Shown here: positions 17,661 through 26,000 of the stretch, in pieces
How the letters are laid out: each line of letters starts with the position of its first letter
Position numbering within the stretch: the stretch's first letter is position 1
Assembly: GCF_001691565.1 (NCBI RefSeq)
Contig: NZ_MAYO01000003.1
Location: 2,221,851 to 2,285,850 of the forward strand
Length of the DNA stretch: 64,000 nucleotides
Direction: 5' to 3'
Source of the DNA: Microbacterium oleivorans
GTDB taxonomy: Bacteria; Actinomycetota; Actinomycetes; Actinomycetales; Microbacteriaceae
Position numbers and translations under genes: made by a program
The notes under the pieces: generated by a model
The model's input: the letters and a program-made list of their open reading frames with translations, nothing else
What the model was told of the DNA's origin: nothing
Databases searched by the model: none

Positions 17661-19184
17661 GTGAGCGACTCCCGGCATCCCGACCCGTCTTCGATCGTCG
17701 CGCTCCGCGCTGACCTCGCCGCGGCAGGCTACACGGCCGATGCGGTCCGGGCGGCGTGGGGACCGCTCGCGGACGACGCGATCGGCCGCGGGCTGCTCGC
17801 TCCCGCCCGCCGGGCTCTATCGGAGCGCACCGATGCGCTGGCCGTGCTGAGCAGGCTGCTCTTCCTGGGCGACCCGGCGTCCGTCGCCGATGTCGACGCC
17901 GCCCTGCCCACCGCCGGGGCGGCGGGCCTCGCGCGGCTGGATCTCGCGCGCGTCGATGGCGACATGGTCGCGCCGACGGCCCTGTTGCGGCCGCAGGACT
18001 ATGCGGATGCCGGGGGTTCCGGTCAGTGGTGGATCGCGAGCGACCTCGACGAGGCGGCCCTCGGCGGCGCGCTCCCGACCGGACACGTGCTGGGGGTCGG
18101 CGGTGCATCCCTCACGCTCGCGGGACTGCAGCTCGACACCCCGGCGCAGCGCGTCCTGGATCTCGGGACGGGGTGCGGCATCCAGGCCCTCCGCGCCCGG
18201 CGGAGCGCGCCGCACGTCGTCGCCACGGACGTCTCTGAGCGGGCCCTGCGGTTCACTCTGCTCAACGCGGCCCTCAACGACGTCGACGGCGTCGAGGTGC
18301 GTCACGGGAGCCTGTTCGAACCGGTCGCGGGCGAGGAGTTCGACCGTGTCGTGTCGAACCCGCCGTTCGTCATCACCCCGCGCGTCGCCGGCGTGCCCGA
18401 GTACGAGTACCGCGATGCCGGTTTCGCGGGCGACGACCTCGTCGCGGCGTTCGTGTCGGGCGTGGGCGGCGTCCTCGCCCCCGGCGGCACGGCGCAATTG
18501 CTCGGCAACTGGGAGTACCGGGAGGACGCCGACGGTCTCGAGCGCGTGCGGGCGTGGATCGCGGCATCCGCTCACCCGCTCGACGCGTGGATCGTGGAAC
18601 GCGAGCGTCTCGACCCGCTCGCCTACGCGGAGCTGTGGGTGCGCGACGGCGGCACGACCCCCGGCAGCCCCGACTACGCGCGCCTCATCGACGCATGGCT
18701 CGCCGACTTCGCGGAGCGCGGCGTGACCTCGGTCGGGTTCGGATACCTGCTGCTGCGGCGGACGCCGATCGGGATGCCGCCCCTCGCCCGCTACGAGCGG
18801 GTCACCCAGCCGGTGGGTGGTGCACTCGGGACCCACCAGGGCGAGGCGCTCGCCGCCTGGGATCGCCTCGGCCTGCTCGACGACGACGCGCTCGCCGAGA
18901 CGACGGTGATCGTGAACCCCGACGTCACCGAGGCCCGGCACCACCGCCCGGGCGCGGAGGAGCCGTCGGTCATCGAACTCCGCCAGGGCGGCGGATTCGG
19001 CCGCGTGCTGAACGTGGACCCGGCACTCGCGGCGCTCGTGGGGGCATCCGACGGCGACCTGCCGCTGGGCGTCCTCATCGACGCGATCGCCGACCTGCTC
19101 GAGGTGGATGCCGCGGCTCTCCGCGCCGACCTCCTGCCGCGCGTGCGCGAGCTCGCGTTCACCGGGTTCCTGCGCCTGGCCTGA
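17661..19184 (+). CDS. Class I SAM-dependent methyltransferase (N5-glutamine/rRNA type)
   Basis: A 507-residue protein. Residues about 1-140 form an N-terminal domain of the kind found in DUF7059 proteins. The central methyltransferase-small domain has VLDLGTGCGIQALRA and the catalytic-loop motif SNPPFVI, typical of enzymes that methylate amide or exocyclic amino nitrogens (HemK, RsmC and RlmG types). A C-terminal part of about 170 residues is unassigned. The target is not predictable. Start: GTG 17661, six bases after TTGAAT, with no room for a ribosome site, so probably leaderless. Confidence 0.85.
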   Translation: MSDSRHPDPSSIVALRADLAAAGYTADAVRAAWGPLADDAIGRGLLAPARRALSERTDALAVLSRLLFLGDPASVADVDAALPTAGAAGLARLDLARVDGDMVAPTALLRPQDYADAGGSGQWWIASDLDEAALGGALPTGHVLGVGGASLTLAGLQLDTPAQRVLDLGTGCGIQALRARRSAPHVVATDVSERALRFTLLNAALNDVDGVEVRHGSLFEPVAGEEFDRVVSNPPFVITPRVAGVPEYEYRDAGFAGDDLVAAFVSGVGGVLAPGGTAQLLGNWEYREDADGLERVRAWIAASAHPLDAWIVERERLDPLAYAELWVRDGGTTPGSPDYARLIDAWLADFAERGVTSVGFGYLLLRRTPIGMPPLARYERVTQPVGGALGTHQGEALAAWDRLGLLDDDALAETTVIVNPDVTEARHHRPGAEEPSVIELRQGGGFGRVLNVDPALAALVGASDGDLPLGVLIDAIADLLEVDAAALRADLLPRVRELAFTGFLRLA

Positions 19185-19203
19185 CCGCGGCCGGGGCGCG
19201 GGG

Positions 19204-19292
19204 TGTTCGCCGATGCAAGGTATCGGCGCCGACACGCCGCTGACGGATGCCGCAGCTCGGAGTGTCGCGCGGAGACTATTGCATCCGCGCAC
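19204..19292. repeat. Palindromic repeat copy A
   Basis: First of five copies of an imperfect palindrome of about 88 bases. The left arm contains CGATGCAAGG...GCCGACACGCCG and the right arm is its approximate reverse complement (CGGAGTGTCGCGC...ATTGCATCCGCGCACA), with GGATGCCG in the centre. It fills the methyltransferase-cca gap. Confidence 0.85.
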
Positions 19293-19355
19293 AGCGGACG
19301 CACCTCGTCCGCGCACCCACCGGGGCCCCCGGTGCCGGTCGGTAGGCTCGTAGAC

Positions 19356-20783
19356 ATGCTGAACATGGCCGACGGTCTCGCGCGCCTGGGCGCGCTCGCG
19401 GAGGCTCCCGTCTCGGCCGCGCTCGCCCGTGCGTTCGCGGATGCCGGATACGAGCTCGCGATCGTCGGCGGACCCGTCCGCGACGCGCTGCTCGGCCGCA
19501 GGGTGAACGACCTCGACTACACGACGAACGCGCGCCCCGACGACATCCTGCGCATCGTGAAACCCCTCTCGACGGCGACGTGGGACATCGGTCGCGCGTT
19601 CGGCACGATCGGTGCGAAGGTCCGCGGCGAGCAGGTCGAGATCACGACGTACCGGGCCGACAGCTACGACGGCACGACCCGCAAGCCCACCGTCGAGTTC
19701 GGCGACACGCTCGAGCAAGACCTGGTCAGGCGTGATTTCACGGTCAACGCGATGGCGCTGCGGATCCCCGGTCCCTCCCTCGTCGACCCGACCGGCGGCG
19801 TCGAGGACCTCGTCGGCGAGTCGCTCCGCACTCCGACCGACCCCGACGTCAGCTTCGGCGACGACCCGCTCCGGATGCTGCGCGCGGCGCGCTTCGCGAG
19901 CCAGCTCGGCATGGACGTGCATCCGGCCACCCTCGAGGCCATGACCCGCCTGGCACCGAGCCTGTCGATCGTGAGCCCCGAGCGTGTGCAGGGCGAGCTG
20001 GCGAAGCTCCTCGCGACCGACGCGCCGGACCGCGGCATCCGTCTGCTCGTCGACACCGGCCTCATGGAACTGTTCCTGCCCGAGGTCCCCGCGCTGCGCC
20101 TCGAGGTCGACGAGCACCACCACCACAAGGACGTCTACGAGCACTCGCTCACCGTGCTCGCACAGGCGATCGACCTCGAGAAGCAGCGGCATCCGGGTCA
20201 GGTGCCTGACGTCACGCTGCGCCTCGCGGCGCTCCTGCACGACATCGGCAAGCCGGCGACGCGCAAGCTGGAGCCGGGCGGCGCCGTGAGCTTCCATCAC
20301 CACGACGTCAAGGGCGCCCGCATGGCACGCAAGCGCCTGCAGGCCCTCAAGTTCGACGGCGCGACGACGGATGCCGTGTGTCAGCTCATCGAGCAGCACC
20401 TGCGCTTCTTCGGGTACGCCGAGGGCGCCTGGACCGATTCGGCCGTCCGACGCTACGTCCGCGACGCGGGTGAGCAGCTCGAACGGCTGCACATCCTCAC
20501 GCGGGCAGACGTGACCACGCGGAACAAGCGCAAGGCGGGTCGCCTGCGCTCGGCCTACGACGACATCGAGACGCGGATCGCGCAGCTCGCCGAGCAGGAG
20601 CAGCTCGAGGCGATGCGCCCGGCGCTCGACGGCAACCGGATCCAGGAGGTCCTCGGCATCCGTCCTGGCCGAGAGGTCGGCGAGGCGTACCGGTTCCTGC
20701 TCGACATCCGTCTCGACGAGGGTGTCATCGGACCGGAGGTGGCGGAGCAGCGCCTGCGCGACTGGTGGGCCGCGCGAGCCTGA
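19356..20783 (+). CDS. cca: CCA-adding tRNA nucleotidyltransferase
   Basis: A 475-residue class II nucleotidyltransferase that adds or repairs the 3' CCA of tRNA. The head domain has VGGPVRDALLGRRVNDLDYTT (metal ligands in DLDY) and QDLVRRDFTVNAMA; RMLRAARFASQLG follows. An HD domain with LLHDIGKPATRK and HHHDVKG is present, as in the actinobacterial form. Leaderless start: TAGGCT at 19343-19348, seven bases, ATG. Confidence 0.95.
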   Translation: MLNMADGLARLGALAEAPVSAALARAFADAGYELAIVGGPVRDALLGRRVNDLDYTTNARPDDILRIVKPLSTATWDIGRAFGTIGAKVRGEQVEITTYRADSYDGTTRKPTVEFGDTLEQDLVRRDFTVNAMALRIPGPSLVDPTGGVEDLVGESLRTPTDPDVSFGDDPLRMLRAARFASQLGMDVHPATLEAMTRLAPSLSIVSPERVQGELAKLLATDAPDRGIRLLVDTGLMELFLPEVPALRLEVDEHHHHKDVYEHSLTVLAQAIDLEKQRHPGQVPDVTLRLAALLHDIGKPATRKLEPGGAVSFHHHDVKGARMARKRLQALKFDGATTDAVCQLIEQHLRFFGYAEGAWTDSAVRRYVRDAGEQLERLHILTRADVTTRNKRKAGRLRSAYDDIETRIAQLAEQEQLEAMRPALDGNRIQEVLGIRPGREVGEAYRFLLDIRLDEGVIGPEVAEQRLRDWWAARA

Positions 20784-20784
20784 C

Positions 20785-20985
20785 TCATTCGGCGTCGTCG
20801 GGCTCGAACACGTGCTCGATCGACGTCTCGAACAGACGCGCGATGCGGAACGCGAGCGGCAGACTCGGATCGAAGCGGCCGCGCTCGATCGAGATGATCG
20901 TCTGACGCGAGACCCCGAGTTCGTCGGCGAGGCGCTGCTGCGACCACCCGCGGTCCTGGCGCAGTGCGGGGAGCGTGTTCTGCAC
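20785..20985 (-). CDS. XRE-type helix-turn-helix transcriptional regulator
   Basis: A 66-residue single-domain repressor: TLPALRQDRGWSQQRLADELGVSRQTIISIERGRFDPSLPLAFRIARLF is a complete Cro/C1-type HTH. It starts at GTG 20985, five bases beyond the stop of the membrane-protein gene, so the pair is cotranscribed. This size and pairing with a small membrane protein is common for YgzD/YozG-like regulators. A perfect 12-bp palindrome upstream of the pair is the likely operator. Confidence 0.9.
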   Translation of the reverse strand: MQNTLPALRQDRGWSQQRLADELGVSRQTIISIERGRFDPSLPLAFRIARLFETSIEHVFEPDDAE

Positions 20986-20989
20986 GAGG

Positions 20990-21457
20990 TCAGCCGCGGT
21001 GCCGCGCGACGAGGTAGCGGACGCTGAAGCCGCCCATCGCGACGAGAAGGACGCCGATGAGGGCGATGAGCACGTCGATCCGGATGCCGGTGATGGCGAG
21101 GAACGCCGTGCCGAGCCCGACGATGAGGAGGATGTCCGAGAAGGCACCCTGCGCGGCCTTGTCGTACCAGGCGCCTTCGACGGACTCCTCGGGCCGGTCG
21201 ATCGCGCCGCGCAGCGTGTTGCGATCGACCAGGAACGCCCAGACCAGGCCGACGAGCGCGGGGAGGGTGACGACCGTGAAGCCGATGCCCACGACGAAGG
21301 GCGGAGTGGGGGCATCCCACATCGCGGCGGCGATGACGCCGACCACCACGGCCAGCACGAGGCCGGCCGGGATCGCGATCGCCATCGCGGGGGTACGGCT
21401 GCCGCCGCGAAGGCGGCCCCACCGGGTGCGGCCCTGTTCCTGCGTCGCGTGCTCCAC
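20990..21457 (-). CDS. Small membrane protein paired with the HTH regulator
   Basis: A 155-residue protein with four predicted spans (around AIAIPAGLVLAVVVGVIAA, GIGFTVVTLPALVGLVWAFL, ILLIVGLGTAFLAITGI and VLIALIGVLLVAMGGFSV). No family function is known to me. GTG start at 21457 with AAGGGGG upstream. Cotranscribed with the 66-residue repressor. Confidence 0.82.
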   Translation of the reverse strand: MEHATQEQGRTRWGRLRGGSRTPAMAIAIPAGLVLAVVVGVIAAAMWDAPTPPFVVGIGFTVVTLPALVGLVWAFLVDRNTLRGAIDRPEESVEGAWYDKAAQGAFSDILLIVGLGTAFLAITGIRIDVLIALIGVLLVAMGGFSVRYLVARHRG

Positions 21458-21481
21458 GAAATCCCCCTTGCGTCAAGTGAC

Positions 21482-21510
21482 CTTTACGTAAAGCAACCTT
21501 TACATACGCG
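21482..21510. promoter_or_regulatory. Candidate operator for the HTH/membrane-protein pair
   Basis: CTTTACGTAAAG at 21482-21493 is a perfect 12-bp palindrome, followed by a half-site repeat (ACCTTTACAT at about 21497-21506). It lies about 25 bases upstream of the GTG of the membrane protein. An AT-rich palindrome in a 70 percent GC region suggests the HTH protein's binding site. Confidence 0.55.
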
Positions 21511-21536
21511 GCCGGCGGCCGCAAGCGGAGCTCGGT

Positions 21537-21564
21537 GGCCTATGGGGAGGGCTCCCCATAGGCC
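21537..21564. promoter_or_regulatory. 28-bp near-perfect palindrome upstream of the WXG/LXG operon
   Basis: GGCCTATGGGGAG (21537-21549) is the exact reverse complement of CTCCCCATAGGCC (21552-21564), with only two bases between. It sits 18 bases upstream of a TAGGGT hexamer (21582-21587) that is the likely -10 of the operon. A two-base loop is too tight for a terminator, so an operator is more likely. Confidence 0.5.
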
Positions 21565-21613
21565 GCCTCGACGCTTCTCGTTAGGGTTGGGTCTCGACAG
21601 ATGGGAGCTCGAG

Positions 21614-21925
21614 ATGGACGTTCTGCTCGACCGCCAGCGGCTGCGAGACGCTCGCGATACGTTGACGAACGCCGAGAACGCCTTCAACGATGCGTCGAAG
21701 ATCAACGACTCGCTCGAGTCCGCCATCGACACCCCTCACGGCAAGAGTTCCCTGCGCGACAGGGTCGGCTGGTTCGAGTCGAACTGGTCGGGCAACCGCG
21801 AAGACCTGACCGAGATGATCGCGAACGTCCGCGAGGGTCTGTCATCGATCCTCTCCGGCTGGGATCAGTGGGAAGAGGACGCCTCGGCGCAGCTCGAGCA
21901 GATGGGGTCGGAGGGCGGCAACTGA
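21614..21925 (+). CDS. WXG100-like small helical protein
   Basis: A 103-residue acidic, helical protein without a signal peptide. It has W53 and a W-S-G motif at residues 58-60 (FESNWSGNRED) between two long helices, the hallmark of WXG100/ESAT-6-type type VII secretion substrates or chaperones, though the motif is later in the chain than in classical members. The ATG follows GGGAG by six bases. Its stop overlaps the next ATG (TGATG), the usual arrangement for a small partner ahead of a larger LXG-type substrate. Assignment is by pattern. Confidence 0.65.
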   Translation: MDVLLDRQRLRDARDTLTNAENAFNDASKINDSLESAIDTPHGKSSLRDRVGWFESNWSGNREDLTEMIANVREGLSSILSGWDQWEEDASAQLEQMGSEGGN

Positions 21926-23106
21926 TGTCCCTTCTCTACTCATCGCCCGACGGTCACGAACTCCGGCAGTTCGCGGGACAGCCCGACGTCATCATCGCGA
22001 CAGCTGCGGACTACACTTCCCTCGGCGAAGCGATGGCGACCACGGCGGACACGCTGCGCGACATCGGCGATTCGCAGATCAGTCTCGGAACCGACCGCCT
22101 GAAGTCCGACGCCGAGAAGTTGGAAGGCGATCTCCGGAAGGCCGCCGTCCGGTACGAGCAGACCGGCACGGCGCTGGAACCGTACGGCCCCGCACTCGCC
22201 GAGGCGCGACACGCGTACGACATCCATCACGCCGCGATCGACGCGGCGATGCAGGCGTACCGCACCGCGTTCAACGAGAGTCTCGCACCCGCCTCTCCGC
22301 TCGATACGGACGCCGAGGCCGATGACGGTCCGACGCCTGCCGACCGGCTCGACGACGCCGAGGAAGAACTCCGGGCTGCGTGGCAGCCCTTCGATACGGC
22401 CTTCGCGCTGTGGGAGGAGGCGTACGAGAAAGCAGCGGACGGCGTCGCGCAGGCGATGGATGCCGCCGACAACGACGACGGCAAGTGGGACTGGATCGCC
22501 GACGCTCTGCGCATCATCGGCTATGCCATCGTGGTGCTCGCCGTCGTGGCGCTCTTCGTGGTCTCGAGCCCGTGGTCGACCATCCTGCTGGCGACGACGA
22601 TCGCACTCTCGGCGGTTCACCTCGCCGGTACGGCCTATCTCTATGCGAACGGGAAGGCGACGCTGTCCGACCTGCTCTGGAGTGCGTTCGGATTGGTGAC
22701 CGCCGGCGCCGGCGGCATCCTGGCGCGCGGAGTCAACGCCGCCGCCGCTCCCGGAAGCCGCATCCTCAGCGCCTCCAACATCGCCCAGGACCTGCCCGTG
22801 TTCACACGCGGGGCGCGGGGATTCTCGATGCCGCGGCTTCCCTCCGGACTGAGCGTCAATCCGTTCTCCACCCTCATGCGAGGGCAGAGCTGGTCGATTC
22901 TGAACAAGTGGGGCGGCAGCCTCACGCAGTGGGCCTCCACTCCCGCGCGGAGCGGCACGATCGCTGCGGCGTGGGGGGACATGGTGGTCGAGGCCGTTCC
23001 CCGCATCGGCGCGCGCGGGTGGGCGAGCCTCGGCAACTGGATCGCCGGTACGGGCGCGGGAGTCTTCACGAGCACACCGTTCTACACGCCGGTGGGACGC
23101 CGGTGA
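21925..23106 (+). CDS. Predicted LXG-like type VII secretion substrate with membrane helices
   Basis: A 393-residue protein. Residues 1-190 are long amphipathic helices (TSLGEAMATTADTLRDIGD, AEKLEGDLRKAAVRYEQTG, a TPADRLDDAEEELRAAWQPFDTAF block), like T7SS signal or LXG domains. Residues about 196-270 hold two or three hydrophobic segments, and the last 120 residues are an unassigned domain rich in W, G and S (WSILNKWGGSLTQWAS). The layout of a secretion helix bundle, hydrophobic segment and variable C-terminus is that of polymorphic toxins or effectors, but no toxin motif is recognised. Coupled at both ends to its neighbours. Confidence 0.65.
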   Translation: MSLLYSSPDGHELRQFAGQPDVIIATAADYTSLGEAMATTADTLRDIGDSQISLGTDRLKSDAEKLEGDLRKAAVRYEQTGTALEPYGPALAEARHAYDIHHAAIDAAMQAYRTAFNESLAPASPLDTDAEADDGPTPADRLDDAEEELRAAWQPFDTAFALWEEAYEKAADGVAQAMDAADNDDGKWDWIADALRIIGYAIVVLAVVALFVVSSPWSTILLATTIALSAVHLAGTAYLYANGKATLSDLLWSAFGLVTAGAGGILARGVNAAAAPGSRILSASNIAQDLPVFTRGARGFSMPRLPSGLSVNPFSTLMRGQSWSILNKWGGSLTQWASTPARSGTIAAAWGDMVVEAVPRIGARGWASLGNWIAGTGAGVFTSTPFYTPVGRR

Positions 23107-23708
23107 CGGGCGAGCGGCGCGACGCAGGTTTCACCGACCTGTCGCCGGTCAGTCGCAACCGTTCACGGCTCCCGCGCCGGGCGGGAAGCCTGCGCCTCGT
23201 CTTCACGCTCTGTGCGATGTTCGCCGCCGCCCAGTTCCTCGTCCCGCTCGTCGCGCGTCTCGCTCTCAACGGTGGACGAGTGTGGCCCACCGACCAGGTT
23301 CACTCGCTGTGGGGATCGGTGATCGACGAGCGCGTGCTCAGCGTGCCGGCATGGCTGACGATCGCCACGGGCGCGGTGGGAATGGTCGCCGCCGTGTCGT
23401 ACCTCGTCGCAGCCCGCCGTGACGCCGGCCCCGACGCGCCGTACGTCAGCCTCGTCTCGGTACTCGTCTTCGGGATCTTCCCGTGGGCGATCGCTGCGCT
23501 GGATGAGGACCCGACAGGAGTCATCCGCACCCCGGGGTCCGACGGCTATCTCATCGGATGGCATTGGGTTCTGTCGCCGCTGGCGCTCGTCGTCCTGCTG
23601 TGGGGGATCGTCGTCTCCGCGCAGTCGAGCAGGGAGGCGCGTCGGCGTCGTGAACGAGGGCGTGCGCTTCGCGCCGCCGCTCGGGGCGAGAGCGGTGACG
23701 CCCGGTGA
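23103..23708 (+). CDS. Membrane protein of the WXG/LXG operon
   Basis: A 201-residue protein with four predicted spans (starting around FTLCAMFAAAQFLVPLVARL) and a basic C-terminal tail (REARRRRERGRALR). The GTG start overlaps the upstream stop by four bases and its own stop overlaps the next GTG. Not recognised. If the upstream protein is a toxin, this is a candidate membrane-located immunity or accessory protein. Confidence 0.7.
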   Translation: MTGERRDAGFTDLSPVSRNRSRLPRRAGSLRLVFTLCAMFAAAQFLVPLVARLALNGGRVWPTDQVHSLWGSVIDERVLSVPAWLTIATGAVGMVAAVSYLVAARRDAGPDAPYVSLVSVLVFGIFPWAIAALDEDPTGVIRTPGSDGYLIGWHWVLSPLALVVLLWGIVVSAQSSREARRRRERGRALRAAARGESGDAR

Positions 23709-24310
23709 ATCTGCGCGCCGAGCTCGGTTCTTCGCCGGCACCTGCCGGATACACGATGTTGACGCCCCCCGATTGGGGTCGCTTCCCGGCGACGCCGGAG
23801 GGCCGCGATCAGTTGACCGCCCTCCTGACCTCGCGCTTCAAGGCAGTCGGCCGCCCCGACCTCGACGCGGAGACGCGATCCATGGTGCGCCGGCAGTGGC
23901 AGACGCTCGCTGCGACCAATGTGATGGAGATCTTCCTGCCGGTCGAACCCGCGCGCGAAGGGGCCACGCCGATCAGCATCGCCGCGTCACCCTGGGTCGG
24001 ACAGGGGGACTTCGAGACCGACCTGCGCGGGCGGGCGGGGTCGGAACGTCCCGTGTCGAAGATCGATCTCCCCGAGCTCGGGACGGTCTTCCGGTGGGAG
24101 AACGAGCGGTCGGGGCCGGAAGGGATGGAGGGCTTGCGGGCACGCGAGATCGCCTATGTCATGCCCTTCCCGGGTGATCGACCGACGCGAGGGGTTCTCC
24201 TGATGGCGTCGGTGGCCCATATCGGAGTCGAGGAGTCGGGGCCTGCGCTCGACGCCTTCACAGTCCTCACCGACGCCATCGTGTCGACCTTCCGCTGGCG
24301 GTACGTGTGA
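23705..24310 (+). CDS. Hypothetical protein of the WXG/LXG operon
   Basis: A 201-residue soluble protein (LTPPDWGRFPATPEGRDQLTALLTSRFKAVGRPDLD near the start). No span or signal peptide. The pattern of a short N-terminal module then beta-rich sequence (ISIAASPWVGQGDFETDL, IAYVMPFPGDRPTRGVLLMASVAHIG) resembles the soluble protein found beside type VII substrates in many actinobacteria, but I cannot name a family with certainty. Four-base overlaps with both neighbours. Confidence 0.65.
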   Translation: MNLRAELGSSPAPAGYTMLTPPDWGRFPATPEGRDQLTALLTSRFKAVGRPDLDAETRSMVRRQWQTLAATNVMEIFLPVEPAREGATPISIAASPWVGQGDFETDLRGRAGSERPVSKIDLPELGTVFRWENERSGPEGMEGLRAREIAYVMPFPGDRPTRGVLLMASVAHIGVEESGPALDAFTVLTDAIVSTFRWRYV

Positions 24311-24813
24311 GCGAACTCCCACCCGGATGGCTCCCGATCCCCTTCGCGGTCTCGCCGGAGGTGTCCTCCGAGATGGCGGCGGAGATCCTCCGGGCGAGCG
24401 GGGCGACGCCGTCGGGCGACGCCGACGTCGGCGCGGCCGTCGCGAACCTCCGCGCCGCGATCGAACGCCTGCCCGTCTCGGCGGCTACGAGAGCCCGCCT
24501 GTGGCATGGTTTCGGTGACATCGCCTCCGGCGTCGTCGCCGACCTCTCCGTCGAGGAGGTGTCGGCACCAGGGCGCTATGCCTCCGAGACGGCGCGATTC
24601 GCGCGGGCCGATGCGCAGCGCCGTGTCGTCTCCGAGGACGGCACCGTCGCATCCCTGTCCGCCGTGGCCGCCGATGCAACCGGGGAGATCGGATTCCTCC
24701 TTCGCGTGCAAAGCCCTCAGGGGCACCACGTCCGCGTGGTGGACGTACTCGATCGGGATCTGCGCGCGATCGGAGCGGTGTGGGACGACGCGGTCACCAT
24801 CGCGCGTGGCTGA
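24307..24813 (+). CDS. Hypothetical protein, last gene of the WXG/LXG operon
   Basis: A 168-residue acidic, soluble protein (GWLPIPFAVSPEVSSEMAAEILRASG ... HVRVVDVLDRDLRAIGAVWDDAV). Unrecognised. GTG start overlaps the upstream stop by four bases. As one of two small soluble proteins after the candidate effector, it could be an EspG-like chaperone or immunity protein; this is speculation from position only. Confidence 0.62.
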   Translation: MSELPPGWLPIPFAVSPEVSSEMAAEILRASGATPSGDADVGAAVANLRAAIERLPVSAATRARLWHGFGDIASGVVADLSVEEVSAPGRYASETARFARADAQRRVVSEDGTVASLSAVAADATGEIGFLLRVQSPQGHHVRVVDVLDRDLRAIGAVWDDAVTIARG

Positions 24814-24823
24814 GCGCGGAGCG

Positions 24824-25222
24824 TCAGGGCCGTAGGCGCCTCGCGGCCGCCAGGTCGATGACGAAGAGTGCAGCTCCCTGGATGATGACGGCGAGGCCGT
24901 GTCCGCGGGCCTCGGCGACGCTCAGGCGGCCCCCGAAGGTCGGCGTCCGCACCGCGAGGTGGGCACCCGTCGCCATGTAGCCCACGTCGAGGGCGGCGTT
25001 GGCGAGGAGGATGCGGCGCAGCATCGGCTTCTTCGGGATCTCACTCCGTTGACGGGTGAACAGCGCGAGGGCGACGTCGATCGCCCCCCACATGAGTGTC
25101 TGCACGCCGAAGGCGCGTGTACGTCTCGGGAGTGCGAGAGCGCCGCCGACGAGGACGGATGCCGTGCCCCACCGCGCGAGCCGATCGACGACGGTGCCGG
25201 TGACGCTCTTCGCTGATGCCAT
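24824..25222 (-). CDS. Small membrane protein
   Basis: A 132-residue protein with four hydrophobic segments (including LMWGAIDVALALFTR and HGLAVIIQGAALFVIDLAAA). It resembles the DUF6992-like small membrane proteins, without known function. Probably leaderless: CATCAT lies six bases before the ATG at 25222. Converges with the end of the WXG/LXG operon. Confidence 0.75.
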   Translation of the reverse strand: MASAKSVTGTVVDRLARWGTASVLVGGALALPRRTRAFGVQTLMWGAIDVALALFTRQRSEIPKKPMLRRILLANAALDVGYMATGAHLAVRTPTFGGRLSVAEARGHGLAVIIQGAALFVIDLAAARRLRP

Positions 25223-25280
25223 TCCCCCATGATGGCGCGGTCCTGGCCGGATGCGGGCGGAACCGCGCCATCAGGAGTGT

Positions 25281-25928
25281 TCACGCAGCGCGGGATGCCG
25301 CGAGGGTGCGACCGGCGTCGACCGCCGCCCGTTCTGCTCCAGCCTTCAGCTCTGCGGCCGCGTCCGTGAACGCGTCCAGAGCCGGATTGACGCCGACGAG
25401 CGTGAACGGGCGGTGGACGACCGTGAGGTCGAGACCCCAGACATCCTCGAACACGCGCCGGAGCCATCCCGTCGAATGATCCCACCCCTCCTTCGGACTG
25501 CCGGGCTCGTAGTTGCCGCCGAGCACCGTCACGAGCGTTGCTGCCTTGCCGCGCAGCGCCGTACCGGTCGGATCGATGCGCGGGTCCGTGTAGGCGAGGT
25601 CGAACCAGGTCTTCACGTGCTGCGAGACGCCGTAGTTGTACAGGGGAACGGTGAACAGCAGGGCATCGGCGCCGATCAGTTCGTCCGCCAGCTGCGTGCG
25701 GAGCGCGACCGCCTCACGGTGGCCGTCGGTCTGCGCCTCCGCAGGGGTGAACCCCGACGTGACCGAGTCCCGCCAGGCGGTGGCGGGGACGGGATCTGCG
25801 GCGACGTCGCGCCGTACGACGGTGCTCGAGGGGTGGGCGGCGAGCCATTCGGCCTCGACGAGGTCGCCGAGCTCACGGCTGGATGATGTGGCGGGCAGGA
25901 TGCTGGCATCCAGGCGGAACAGGGTCAT
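25281..25928 (-). CDS. azoR: FMN-dependent NADH-azoreductase / flavodoxin-fold quinone reductase
   Basis: A 215-residue flavodoxin-like protein: N-terminal FRLDASILPATSSSRELGD (phosphate loop), then LLFTVPLYNYGVSQHVKTWFD, the FMN-binding signature P-x-Y-N-x-x-x-P-x-x-L-K of AzoR, in slightly altered form. AzoR enzymes reduce quinones and azo dyes with NAD(P)H. It is divergent from the HxlR regulator at 26001, the usual pairing for quinone-stress control. Confidence 0.9.
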   Translation of the reverse strand: MTLFRLDASILPATSSSRELGDLVEAEWLAAHPSSTVVRRDVAADPVPATAWRDSVTSGFTPAEAQTDGHREAVALRTQLADELIGADALLFTVPLYNYGVSQHVKTWFDLAYTDPRIDPTGTALRGKAATLVTVLGGNYEPGSPKEGWDHSTGWLRRVFEDVWGLDLTVVHRPFTLVGVNPALDAFTDAAAELKAGAERAAVDAGRTLAASRAA

Positions 25929-26000
25929 TCGCTTCTCCGATCAGAGTCACTATGGAAAACAAAGCGGCTTCGCGAACGCTAGCACACGTACGATGGGGGC

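Noticed and set aside
17817..21524. Very long open frame on the minus strand across the methyltransferase and cca genes
   Set aside because: It is antisense to well-supported genes, has Arg/Gly/Asp-biased composition typical of shadow frames in 70 percent GC DNA, and no domain is visible.
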